From: Gonapodya sp. JEL0774 | Taxonomy: Eukaryota > Monoblepharomycota > Monoblepharidomycetes > Monoblepharidales > Gonapodyaceae | Reading direction: 5' to 3' | Assembly: GCA_027604505.1 (NCBI GenBank) | Contig: JADIIX010000002.1 | Location: forward strand, 124,001-188,000 | DNA length: 64,000 nucleotides | In this document: piece by piece, positions 26,440 to 37,003 of the stretch | Layout: the number at the start of each line of letters is the position of its first letter | How positions within the stretch are numbered: position 1 is the stretch's first letter | Position numbers and translations under genes: made by a program | The notes under the pieces: generated by a model | The model's database searches: none | The model's input: the letters and a program-made list of their open reading frames with translations, nothing else | Told to the model about the DNA's origin: nothing

Positions 26440-29400
26440 CTATTCACCGTCACTCCCATCACCACCACCTGCACCCAGTCCTTCGTCTTCCTCCAGTGTC
26501 AAATTCTTTGACCGATCTGTCTTCCCCTTCGCGTTAAACTTCCTTCCTTCTTTCTCCCTCAACGCGTGAACACTTTCTTCCTCCTCGGCCCACTCGCACA
26601 CCAAATGACGACCGTAGAAATGTGTTCCCGCAAGTGCCAAAAACGCGTTCTTGGCCTCTTGCCGAGTGAGGAAGTCCACAAACGCAAACCCGCGGTGCGA
26701 TCCATCGAACTTCTTGGGCATCCGGACAGACTTCACATGCCCAAAGGAAGCAAACAGTGCACGAAGTTCCCGTTTTGTACCCTGGAACGGCACATTGCGC
26801 ACGAGCAACTTCGTCCCCTTTGGCTCGGTCGCCTCGGCAGCCAATTTTTGTGTCCCTTGCTTGCCTCTCTTTGAGGTATTGTCGCCATCTCGTGCACTTC
26901 CGCGATCCGACATCTTGAGCTCCACCGCATGACCATCCAAGACAAATCCTTGCATCGCCTTGATCGCTTTCATGGCAAACTCTTTGCCTCCAAACTCGAC
27001 GAATCCGAAGCCCATAGAGAGGCGAGGGCCGCGTGGATTCTTGGGGTCGGGCTTCGTCGCCACCCGGGCACTCTTGAGCTGGCCGATACCCGAAAAAGCC
27101 TTAGCCAGTGTCGCATCCGTGGTTGTAAAGCTTAAATTCTTTACGAACACTGTCGATGTCGGAAGACCGTCCAGCGCGGCAGCAGTAACCCCGTCATCCT
27201 TTCGGACTGCCTCCGGGCCCTCCCGTTCAACCACACCCTTCGCCTTGGTCTCTGCAAACTCGGTCTCCCTCTTTTTCCGCCTTGTTTCAATCTCCTCCTT
27301 GCTCAACGCCTCCTTGAACACTCCGCTCGGCGCCCATTCCAGATATAACGGCACTCCATGAAAGTTCTTATACGCCAAAGTCCGGAATGCCTTCTTTGCG
27401 TCGTTGCTCTCAGCAAACTCCACCAGGGCAACAGTGCGAGTGGGTGGAAACACGACACGGCCGAGAGGGCCAAGTGGGGAAAAGAGCGCAACAAGCTCGG
27501 CCTCCCGTGTGGCGGCAGGCAAATTTTTTACTAGAATAACGGTATTGGAGCGAGCAGATTTGCCAGGTTGATTGTCAAAACATGTGAGGGAAATGCCTTC
27601 CTGTTTGTGCCAAACGAAAGATCCAAATAAATTCCCACCACAACCCTCCATCTCGGGAGCTACAACACAGGGACCTCACCCTTCTCAACCCACCTCCTCC
27701 AAGTACTGTTTCGTTTCGCTGATCACGTGCGTCTCCGCCATGGCCACGCGTACAGCCATGTTTCCAGCCTCTGGATTCAAAATCTCAGCCTTTGTCACAC
27801 CCAGCTTCTTGGCGATAGACTCAAGGACGGCATCGGACTAGACCATGATCGCAGTGATGAGGGAAAGATTGTGAGAAGAGAGAGCTAACGACTCTCCCGT
27901 TACAAAGCACTCACGTTCATGAACAAACTGTTCCAACCTGTGTCACCCTCTCCCTTCCTCCTCTTCTCTCTTTCCCGTTTAAAGCTGCTTTTTGCGTCCG
28001 TCGCCACATCATCTTTCGCCGGAGGCTTCTCCCTCCCAGCAACCACGTCGAGAATCCTGCCCTGGAAAATCGACATATTCAGAGACTCGTAGGCGACAAC
28101 GGCATGCTCGGGAAGCACGTAGAGTGCAAACGCCGTGCCCGTCGGTCGACGAGAGACGCGGGAAATGGGCATGTGAAGTTCCGCGAGAGGCCCGAATGCT
28201 TCGAGCTCCTGGCGGATTTCATCCTCGGAGGCTGTGTAGGGAAGGTTGCGGATGTAGAGACGTCCAGTTTCGGCGATGAGTTCGGGTGGAGGTGGGATTG
28301 AGAGGCCCTCGGGGTGGGTTGGTGGGTCCAAGGGGAAGGAAGCTGGGCGTACTGGGGGGAGGTCATCGTCGGTCTGGGAGGTATCACGAACGGGCGCTTC
28401 TAAGTCGGATTTTATATTCTCGCGGGGACTTGTCGGCTCCGCTTCTCCATCGGTGTCAGACGGCTCCTGATCCTCATCCTCCTCTGATTCCTCCATGTCC
28501 GCTGTCGGCTCTCCAACCTCGTCTCGCTCATCTAAAACTCTTCTCATCTTAGATTGCATATACTCTTGGTCCGTCATTTCATTTTGGGACTCATTTGACT
28601 TGTTCGCTTTCTGTTTGGACTTCTTGATGGGCGGCTCAGGTTCGGGAGATTTGGGCGCAGCCATTGGCAAGTCTGCGTACAGCTCGTCATCCGATTCGGC
28701 GTCGTTGTCACGGGGTGGGAGAGGGGGAGGTGACATGAAAGTAGCTTTCAGCTGAGCAGGGGCCGCTGCAGAGAGCTTTTGCTTCTTGGAAGCGGGTCCG
28801 TCCGTCTCGTCTCCAATGAAGTCTTCTGACGACTCCCGCTTGGCCTTTTTCGTCGATTTGGTTGCGGTGCCGTCAACTGTTCCCGCTTGACTGGGAATCA
28901 GATTCGGTCCAGTTCCGTCTTCCTCGCTACCACTCAAGCGAGCTTTCTTGGCCTTACTTCTGGTCAATCCGTTCACCCCGTCATCCACATCCACTCCGTC
29001 ATCATTCTGCCACATTTTTGTCTTGCCCTTCTTCCCTACACCGACCACTTCCAGAAACTCCGTGAGCTTCCCATCGCCTTCCAAATCTCCCAAAACATCG
29101 TTCCGCTTCACGGGCCGCGCCAGATCACCAGCATCGTGCTCTGTCAGCACCGAGCGTTTTGATGAAAGCACCTGAGATTCGGCGTTGGATGGGTTGGCTC
29201 GCAGGTGGGCGGTGGTGCCGGCTGTGTGCTTTGACCAGGCACGCGGGAGAGAAGGGTCGTGGGGCTAGACGGGCCATTTGCACAAGTTGTTAGCATACAC
29301 GGAGAAAGATGGGAACGTGAAGCCCAAGTTGAAGTCAAAAGAGTTCCAACACTGGTCGCTACAGTTCTGTACACGTCTTAAGACCAGCAACACCCATCTC

Positions 29401-29751
29401 CGACACTCACCGACTTTGCCGCCTCTACTGTGATCTTGGACGTGTCAATGTAGGTGTTGTTGAAGTATTCCACAGCAGCCTTGGCTTCTCGCTCGGACGA
29501 ATAACCAATGTACCCGAATCTTCGGAAAACGCCATCCCTGAAAGCCATAAATAAGAGTTTCCGTACTAAGTGATTACTTTGTCATAGTACGTGCTTCCAT
29601 CTCCCAGAGGAAAGCCTCCTTCCAACTCATGGACTCACCCTGTCTTCACCAGCTTCACGTCTGTCACCGTTCCCTTTGCCGAGAAAATATCCTTGAAACG
29701 TTCCTGCGTAATATGCCTTGGAAGATTTTTGACGATGATTCGCGACCCCAT
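26440..29751 (-). CDS. MRD1: Multiple RNA-binding domain protein Mrd1/RBM19
   Basis: Nucleolar protein needed for early cleavage of pre-rRNA at the A0-A2 sites and for 18S rRNA maturation. The ATG at 29749-29751 starts MGSRIIVKNLPRHITQERF, the first RRM, completed by a later exon (RFGYIGYSSEREAK). Four more RRMs follow: GRLYIRNLPYTASEDEI (near 28260), NTVILVKNLPAATREAEL (near 27540), STVFVKNLSFTTTDATL (near 27160) and TKLLVRNVPFQGTKREL (near 26830). Five RRMs match the yeast protein; human RBM19 has six. Between RRM1 and RRM2 is a long acidic/Lys-rich linker. The conserved inter-RRM segment with GWNSLFMN and a helix up to ETKQYLEEVG precedes RRM3. The C-terminus is acidic and Gly-rich. Confidence 0.93.
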
Positions 29752-29923
29752 CTTGGACAAAAGGGTCAATTGTGGAATACAAAGAAGGCGGTCGGCCGTA
29801 GTCAAGAATCGTGGTGATTGACAAAAACATCCACCATCCATCGACAATATCCGGGAACAAATTTCAACCCATTGAAGAGATTTTTTTATGTATATGCATT
29901 GTGTCAATACAGTAGATTGGTAT

Positions 29924-31416
29924 CTACAATTTACCCTTCGAGTCGCCAGTGAATTTCACTCCCCAGCTGTTGCGGCCCGCAATATCGTCGAGTGTGTTGG
30001 CAATGTCCCCACGCCACGATGGTGTGATGGGAATACCAAGTGCCTCGGCGCGACTGGGGGATTTGGGGTCGAAGAATGCCTTATCGCCGTGCACGACAAC
30101 ACGTGTACCCCTATTAGAAAACCAGACATGAGCTGCGCCGGGAGGGACGAAGAATCGTGATCATTAGCACTCACGTTCGGCTGCTGGGGAAGTAGTCCCA
30201 GACCGCCGTGTGCTGCGTGGATCGGTTGTCCCAAAGAGCGACAGAGTTCTTTGTCCACTTGAAGCGCACCTACAGCGAGACCAAAACTGCCATGAGCATT
30301 GATCGTGCATTTGATCGATCCCAAGGCCAGATCACTCACCTGGAAGTCAACACCCTTGGCGACATGGTCGTTAAGGTGGTTGAGGAGCAATTCACTCTCA
30401 GAGCGGGTGAAACCCTTGATCTGTTTCGCATACGGACGGTTGAGGAAGAGGTGCTTCCACCCAGTGACGGGGTGAGTCCTGATGAGAGGTTGAATGCCCC
30501 GCGCCGGGACGTAGGACGCATCGTTCACATAGTAAGCCCCTTCCTGAAGTACCTCCAAACCGTCAATGCGAGCTCGGAACGCGGGTGATAGTTTATCGTA
30601 AGCAGAGTACAGAGACGCCCAGATTGTGTCTCCACCACCTGATGGAGAACAAATTCAATTTGAAATGGTGGGCTGGTGAGGCAGATGCCAAGGTGCAAGA
30701 CTCGACCCTATGAACTCACTTCCCCCCTCAGGAACTTCGCGTATCATCAAAAATGTGATGGTGGAAGGCTCAACATCGGCACTGTGATCTTGATGCCTGG
30801 CACGCATGAGTTTGAAAAGTGTTGAGTGTTGGAAATCCACCATCAACGGCGCGATCCAAGCAACAGACTCACCAGACTTCAGCACCCCGAACGGTCTTGG
30901 AATCAACATGAATACTCTGTACGTCACGGAATCCACCGGCGGTGGGACCCGGAGTTCGGTCATTGAGTTTACCTGAGAAACATTTCACAATCTCGGTGTC
31001 ATATTGCTTCTCCGATGAAACAGTCGCGCATGGCACATAAACCCACCCCACTTGAGACCCAGCTCACGCTGCTGGGGGATAGAAAGATCTTGGTCGCGGA
31101 AGAAAACGACACCCCGCTCGGCAATCAACAGCGCGAGATCCTCGCGCTGCTGAGCGTTCAGATCCTTGAGCTGTGAGCGCCAAAATACATACGCAATTAT
31201 AAATATCAGTACTTCGAAGCGAAGAGTCATGCAGTGGAGACCTCGACACACCTGGAGCCCCACAATCTCAGTACCGATCGCCGGAGTGAGATTCACAATC
31301 TCCCTTGCGGCTGTGAAAAGAGATTTCTTGGCTGGATCAGCACGAGTACCGGGGAGGTGAGATCGCTGGGTGGGTGCCGTGGTGGCAGCAACTGGGATCG
31401 AAACTTGAGTAGACAT
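29924..31416 (-). CDS. TauD/Jlp1-type 2-oxoglutarate dioxygenase, copy A
   Basis: Fe(II)/2-oxoglutarate-dependent dioxygenase of the TauD/TfdA family, predicted to oxidise an organosulfonate or similar acid, releasing sulfite in the sulfonate enzymes. The N-terminus MSTQVSIP is shared by all three local copies. Exons carry LKDLNAQQREDLALL, ERGVVFFRDQDLS, GKLNDRTPGPTAGGF, the metal motif HQDHSADVEPS (near 30790), SGGDTIWASLYSAYDKLSP, THPVTGWKHLF, and WDNRSTQHTAVWDYFP with the distal His. The last exon begins GTRVVVHGDKAFFD, containing the Arg expected to bind the 2-oxoglutarate carboxylate. I see no frame break. The last about 285 bp match copy B. The fungal relative with known activity is yeast Jlp1; the substrate here is unproven. 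Confidence 0.85.
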
Positions 31417-32118
31417 AATTTTTCTTGTGATACCGTTCGTCGAGGAACTTATAACACTGAGTGACCAATGGCGATCAGCGCAGCTGAATTTAATGTGTTG
31501 ATGAATGGCGCGAAATCCGGTTTAATTCTTATGAATTTGGTTCCGGATTCCGGATTTCGAGAGCAAGTGTGCTTCAAATGGTGCGAGAATGCACTTGTAT
31601 CGAATAAGAACACCCTAATTACATGAAGTCATCTCGGCAGATCCCTAAACAAAACTCAAGAAAAAAAATCTCAAAAAATCACGCATGATACAAGTGTGCA
31701 AGTGGTGGAAAGATAGAGGAAACTAGAGTGTTCTGGCGTTCTGACAAGCGCTGAACAATCCGAGACGGAGTCTGTGCATTCAGAATTTGACACCAATATG
31801 TAGAGAATAAGGAATAAGGACGTAACAAGATATCGGAAGTGAGAGCTTCTGTTGGCCGGGCTGCCCGGCCAACACATTCGCAAGGGATCAGGGAAGCTTG
31901 GAATAGCAGAAGGACACGGATATCTCGGACTAGAGACCTCGTCACCGTTTAAAAAGCGGAGATTCGCTCTGCAGGCACTTTTCATAAAGTTCTGGGGCTC
32001 CCAGGCTATCACAGTTACGATCACTTGGTAATCATTTGCAAATCTGACAGTCCTGATTACATACGCGGAAGTACATATATGACTGCATCTGGTTTGGCGT
32101 GATAGAAAATAGCACATC
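31417..32118. other. Spacer between dioxygenase copies A and B
   Basis: About 700 bp between two tandem paralogues. It must hold the promoter of copy A and the 3' UTR of copy B. I see no convincing coding exon, RNA gene or repeat here. The similarity between the two copies stops almost exactly at their stop codons, so the spacer is not part of the homogenised block. Confidence 0.6.
31446..31453 (-). promoter_or_regulatory. TATA-like box of dioxygenase copy A
   Basis: On the minus strand the bases just upstream of the copy A start read GTTATAAG, about 30-35 bp before the ATG at 31416. Copies B and C have similar A/T boxes at comparable distances (about 40-50 bp). The match is short and could be chance. 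Confidence 0.35.
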
Positions 32119-33583
32119 TTACAGTTTACCCTTCGAGTCGCCAGTGAATTTCACTCCCCAGCTGTTGCGGCCCGCAATATCGTCGAGTGTGTTGGCAATG
32201 TCCCCACGCCACGATGGTGTGATGGGAATACCAAGTGCCTCGGCGCGACTGGGGGATTTGGGGTCGAAGAATGCCTTATCGCCGTGCACGACAACACGTG
32301 TACCCCTATTAGAAAACCAGACATGAGCTGCGCGGGGGGGGGGGGGGAAGAATCGTGATCATTAGCACTCACGTTCGGCTGCTGGGGAAGTAGTCCCAGA
32401 CCGCCGTGTGCTGAGTGGATCTATTGTCCCACAGAGCCACCGAGTTCTTGGTCCACTTGAACCGCACCTGCAGCAGGTTGAAAAGGGCTTGCGTGAGTAG
32501 AAGACGGCGCAGTAGGTGTAAATGAAAGTCAGATCACTTACTTGGTGGTCCACACCCTTGGCAATGTGGTCGTTGAGGTAATTCAAAAGCAGATCGCTCT
32601 CAGATCGAGTCAGACCCTTGATTTGTTTGGCCCAAGATCGGTTGACAAAAAGGTGCTTCCACCCAGTAACGGGGTGCGTGCGAACCAGTGGATGCACGCC
32701 TCGGGCAGGCACGTATGACTTATCTTGGGGGTAGTAGGCGCCTTCTTGGAGAGTCTCCAGTCCTTCAATGCGTGCCCGGAAAGCGGGAGAAAGCTTATCG
32801 TACGCGGAATAGAGGGAAGACCAAATGGTGTCTCCACCAGCTGGGCGGCGGGATGAATAGCTTCAGTATGTAAACGATTGACAATTAGTAAGCATGCCTC
32901 ACATCCTCCTTCCGGAACGCTGCGCACTGCCAAGAACGTTATGGCTGAAGGCTCGATGTCGGCACTGTGATCCTGGTGCCTTCAAGCAGAAAATACAAAA
33001 ATTAAGCAGGCAATAAGCAACTTGATCTTCTCCGAGCAACATACCAATTTTCGGGGGCTCGAACAGAATTTGCATCAACGTGAATGCTCTGTACATCACG
33101 AAATCCACCGGCGGTGGGACCCGGAGTTCGGTCATTGAGTTTACCTGAGAAACATTCCACAATCTCGTGTCATATTGCTTCTCCGATGAAACAGTCGCGC
33201 ATGACACATAAGCTCACCCCATTTGAGACCCAGCTCACGCTGCTGCTCAATGGAAAGGTCTTGGTCACGGAAGAAAACGACACCGCGCTCGGCGATCAAT
33301 AATGCCAGATCCTCGAGCTGCTGAGCATTCAGATCTTTGAGCTGTAAGTGCCAATGAAAGATGAAGCATCTGTGATCATCCGCACCCGGAAGCAAACAGT
33401 CATGTCCTGGAGACTTCGACCTACCTGGAGCCCCACAATCTCGGTACCAATCGCCGGAGTGAGATTCACAATCTCTTTAGCGGTCGTGAACAGGGATTTT
33501 TTCGCCGGATCAGCGCGAGTACCGGCGAGGTGAGATCTCTGGGTGGGAGCCGCGGTGGCCGGGATTGAAACTTGAGTAGACAT
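32119..33583 (-). CDS. TauD/Jlp1-type 2-oxoglutarate dioxygenase, copy B
   Basis: Paralogue of copy A in the same orientation, with the same exon plan. It starts MSTQVSIPATAAPTQRSHL and keeps ERGVVFFRDQDLS, GKLNDRTPGPTAGGF, the metal motif HQDHSADIEPSAITF (near 32960), SGGDTIWSSLYSAYDKLSP, THPVTGWKHLFVN, and the last exons with WDNRSTQHTAVWDYFP and GTRVVVHGDK. I find no frame break, so it is likely functional. Its 3' end (32125 to about 32413) is identical to copy A apart from a G-rich tract inside the last intron, where copy B has 14 consecutive Gs. It is divergent from the MFS transporter gene, with 290 bp between the two ATGs, suggesting a shared regulatory region. Confidence 0.85.
32125..32413. 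repeat. 3' block duplicated from or to dioxygenase copy A
   Basis: This block and 29930-30215 read the same base for base, covering the last exon, the last intron and most of the previous exon. The exception is the intron tract (CGGGAGGGAC in copy A, a run of Gs in copy B). Similarity drops sharply at both ends. Copy C encodes the same protein here but differs at silent sites, so protein constraint alone does not explain the A/B identity. Gene conversion or a partial recent duplication is the likely cause. Confidence 0.75.
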
Positions 33584-33623
33584 TATCGTTCTTGCTATGG
33601 TGTGATTGAATGAGGACGTGCTT

Positions 33624-33633
33624 CTATTTATTG
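33624..33633 (-). promoter_or_regulatory. TATA-like box of dioxygenase copy B
   Basis: Minus-strand CAATAAATAG lies about 40-50 bp upstream of the copy B ATG (33583), inside the 290-bp divergent promoter shared with the transporter gene. It resembles the CATAAATA box of copy C in sequence and position. Confidence 0.4.
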
Positions 33634-33873
33634 TTTTGGTCTCGAATCGCGCCAAATTTGCGAATTGTGAAACATGTTTGGATATCGCCGAGTGTGGGAT
33701 GATGCTATATTGATGCCTGGGGGTCCAACTGCCATGGCCACCTGATCATCATCTCTCCCTCACAAAGGAAAAAGGGTCCATAGCGCCATTATATGATTTC
33801 TTTATCAAAGCCCGTGATAAAATGGAAACGTTCTTGTGGCTCCCAGTATTCCAACGCTCGTTAGCATTCCAAC

Positions 33874-36231
33874 ATGGCAGACACGAAGTTGATCGAGAAC
33901 AGTCCCGAGCCCGCTAATGAGACTGCCGCGGCCGAGAAGAGGAGTTGGGTCTCTTACGTGTGGGACCGGGATTTCGACTCGAAATCTCCACAAGAGCGGA
34001 GACTGGTCAACAAGATTGACATGGGGTGGGTCGAGTTGACCTCGTTACCTGCCCTTCGTGACCGTTCTTCTCAACAAAACTCACACGGCTGCCATTTTCG
34101 TTTAGAATTCTCATTTATGCGACTTTTGGATACTTCATCAAGGTGAGACATTTTACTTTTGGATCCTCATTCTCCCCTCTGACATCTCTCGTAATCCACA
34201 TTTCAGACCTTGGATCAAAGTGTAAGAAACGGGACATCGTTGGGTGTTGCTGCTGCCGGCAGACCTGTTAATCTTTCTTGTCGAAACACCAAAGAATATC
34301 AACAACGCTTTCCTGTCTGGCATGCGAGAAGACCTGGGCATGTTCGGTAACGAACTTAACTACGCCGTGTTGAATTTCAACGTTCCCTATTGCGTGTAAG
34401 TGCTCCCTCAAGAGGAGCTACGAGGAATGGCGTCTCATCTATTCCGATCTCAGTTTGGCAATACCCTCAAACATCTTGCTGACAAAAGTGCGGCCCTCCC
34501 TCTATCTGCCACTTCTCGAAGTCGGATGGGCAGTTCTGACCATTTCAAAAGGATTTGTCAAGAATGTCAACACTCTGTACCTTCTGCAGTTCTTGCTCGG
34601 CGCTTTCGAAGCTGGATATGTAAGTTCTGTCTGTTACCATTTGTAGGATCTACGGCTTCTCACTCCTCGCCATCAGTTCCCCGGTGTTGTTTATTTGATC
34701 TCGACTTGGTACACCAACACAGAACTGTCAAAGCGATTCGCGATATTCTCGGTCACCTCCGCAATTGGAGCTATGTTCTCCGGCTACTTGCAAACGGCCT
34801 GCATATCCCTCGCTGGGAAAGGAGGATTGGAAGGGTGAGAGTTGCCCCAAATGCACGTACCATCGATCAGGTCGTTAAAACACAGTTAATCGCCCAAAAC
34901 TAGTTGGCAATGGTTGTTTGTCGTGAGTGTTTGAACCATTTCTATGGAGTGACTATCTCGCCAACAGCTGTATCATGTACAGGTTGACGGCCTTCTATCA
35001 TTTTCGTCGGCACTTCTGGGATTTTGGCTCATTCCCGACTTTCCCGAAACTACCAAATGGACGTACTTTACACCAGAGGTGAGTTTTTATCGTAAGGATC
35101 ACATTCTTCTGCTTACCGCGACCATGTGCCTCAGGAAATCGAACTCGCGAAAACCCGTCTGGTGAAAAATGGGAAATCTGGCAACGTGAAGTACAGCTGG
35201 GATCTGTTAAAAAGAGTGTTCGGCCGCTGGCACTGGTATCTCTTCACAAGTTCGTAATGCCAGTTGATTCCTCTTGAGAATGTCGCTCATCCACACTCCG
35301 CCGGTCCTACTCAGTCTTGTATGCGATCTACAACAGCTCAGCGACCGCGTGGGGACAATTGGGCTTCCTCCTTAAGTTTGGTGGAGGTTTTTCGGTGCAG
35401 CAAATCAATTTATATCCCACTGGTGTCAACGCTGTTACCGCCTTTTTCACCTTTTTGTGAGTTATATTGAAGGAGCTTATTTGTGTCTTCAGAGACCTTA
35501 CTGACGAAGTTCGTCTTCGCGGCAGCTGGGGGTGGTACGCGGATTTTTCTGGGAACCGATTTATCGTCATCTTCTTGCCCATGGTGAGCCGAATTCCAAT
35601 ACACAGACGCTTGAAATACTAATTGTGATCGCTTTGAAGACGATCTCTGCCATTTTCATAACGATTCTCGCCGTTTGGGATGTTCCTTTTGGGCTGAAAT
35701 TCGCTTCGTACTTCTTCGCCGCTGTGTCAACACCAATTTCTGTGAGGAGAAGCTGTCGTTTTGATTCTCATTTCCCATTCACAATCTAACAAAGCTCAAC
35801 ATTAGAACACGATGGCTTATCTGTCGACTATAGTCGATAGTGACCCAGTGGAACGGACTCTCATCATAGGATCGATGAACACAGCTTCTTATGTTGTATT
35901 CATCGTTGGACAACTCGTGCTCTGGCCAACCACGTCAGCGCCACGTTATCGTACGTGAAATCTCCGTGTCTGTTCGCACTGTTGAATCCATCCTGACTCT
36001 TTAACCTCACTCTGTTCTTCAGCCGTCGGATACATATACACTGCGACAACACTATGGGTCGGACTCTTTGTAACACTCGGAATCAACTATCTGTGGAAGC
36101 GAGATCTCAAGAGAGGAATTATATACACACCCGATGGAGTTATCACAAACAGATCGACCGTCACACCAGAAGAGGGAGAGCTGGACAGTGAGAAGACGGA
36201 GAAAGCGATTGGAGTTGCTGGAACCGCATAG
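33874..36231 (+). CDS. MFS transporter, Dal5/anion:cation symporter family
   Basis: Plasma-membrane major facilitator of the fungal allantoate/pantothenate/vitamin-type (Dal5, Fen2/Liz1, Seo1) family. The ATG at 33874 opens MADTKLIENSPEP. After a 152-nt first exon, short exons join in phase to give MGILIYATFGYFIK, TLDQSNINNAFLSGM, REDLGMFGNELNYA and LAIPSNILLTKVRP, then helices with VLTISKGFVKNVNTLYLL and LLGAFEAGY. Later exons encode FPGVVYLISTWYTNTELSK, RFAIFSVTSAIGAMFSGYL and GWQWLFV, a central loop, and further helices. The acidic tail ends AGTA before the stop at 36229-36231. LDxxNINNA, the NELNY segment and GWQWLF are hallmarks of this family. Family members carry organic anions; the position beside three dioxygenases suggests a sulfonate or related acid, by context only. 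Confidence 0.85.
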
Positions 36232-36320
36232 TGGCCGTGCAATCATATTTTGGAGCAAGGATGGCTCGAGTGGTCGAGTCGTACTTGGGTGTATGTACTA
36301 ATGAAACATTTTGTTTTCGG

Positions 36321-36560
36321 GGGCGTTCGGATATTCTGTCAAACATAATAATACACTCATTCGCACTCACTGCACTTGCACGTGCCGATGAGATCTACCT
36401 AAACCACATTGCGATGTTTACTTTCTATTGCAGTTATCAGGCGTGTTCGGATATCCTGTCAAACATAGTACTACAGTCCTTCACGCTCACTTCGCTTGAA
36501 CGTGCCGATCAGATCTACCTAAACCACATTGCGATGTTTGCTTGCTATTGCAGTTACAAA
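36321..36560. repeat. 120-bp tandem direct repeat, two copies
   Basis: 36321-36440 and 36441-36560 are direct copies with 18 differences by hand count (about 85% identity); a 24-base stretch around AGATCTACCTAAACC is unchanged in both. The period is 40 codons exactly and one plus-strand frame stays open across both copies, but I see no start context, introns or family match that would make it a gene. It lies in the 3' region between the transporter and the monooxygenase, which converge here. Confidence 0.8.
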
Positions 36561-37003
36561 TGGAGTTACGACCACACTCTCGGATTGGCGAGAAACACGC
36601 ACTGCGGTGGCCGGTCAAATGGTAGGTACGTTTCTCTGCGTCGTATCATCCGGTTACGAGTCTGTATGACGAGTCACGTTCGGCGTTGATCAAACTGGAG
36701 TATTACGTCCGGGCGTGTTTTAGGACTTAATGCAATCGATTGTGCGGATCTGTTACGGACAGATTCGGAAAACACAGGTGCTTTCCAGTTTTGAAAATCG
36801 GAAAGCCGTTGCGACAAGTGACAAGTGCAGTCGAATTAACCCGCCTTTTGAAGAATGTATTGATGTTGTATCTGCGGAGCCAGATATCGCTCACTTTGAA
36901 ACAATCATTGACGATACTGGCCGCCGCTCCCCAAAATGACCCAAACGAGGACGATTACGATTGAACTCACGAATTAACATTCACTCTTTCTAATAACTGT
37001 AAC
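36561..37003. other. Rest of the transporter-monooxygenase intergenic region
   Basis: About 440 bp after the tandem repeat and before the monooxygenase stop. It would contain both 3' UTRs. No convincing gene, RNA or further repeat copy is seen. Confidence 0.5.

Noticed and set aside
31671-32117. Minus-strand frames in the spacer between dioxygenase copies A and B
   Set aside because: No recognisable motif, poor codon structure and overlap with an expected promoter region.
36231-36689. Plus-strand frame over the 120-bp repeat as a gene
   Set aside because: It begins on a non-ATG codon directly overlapping the transporter stop and has no homology or splice evidence; I keep it as a repeat only.
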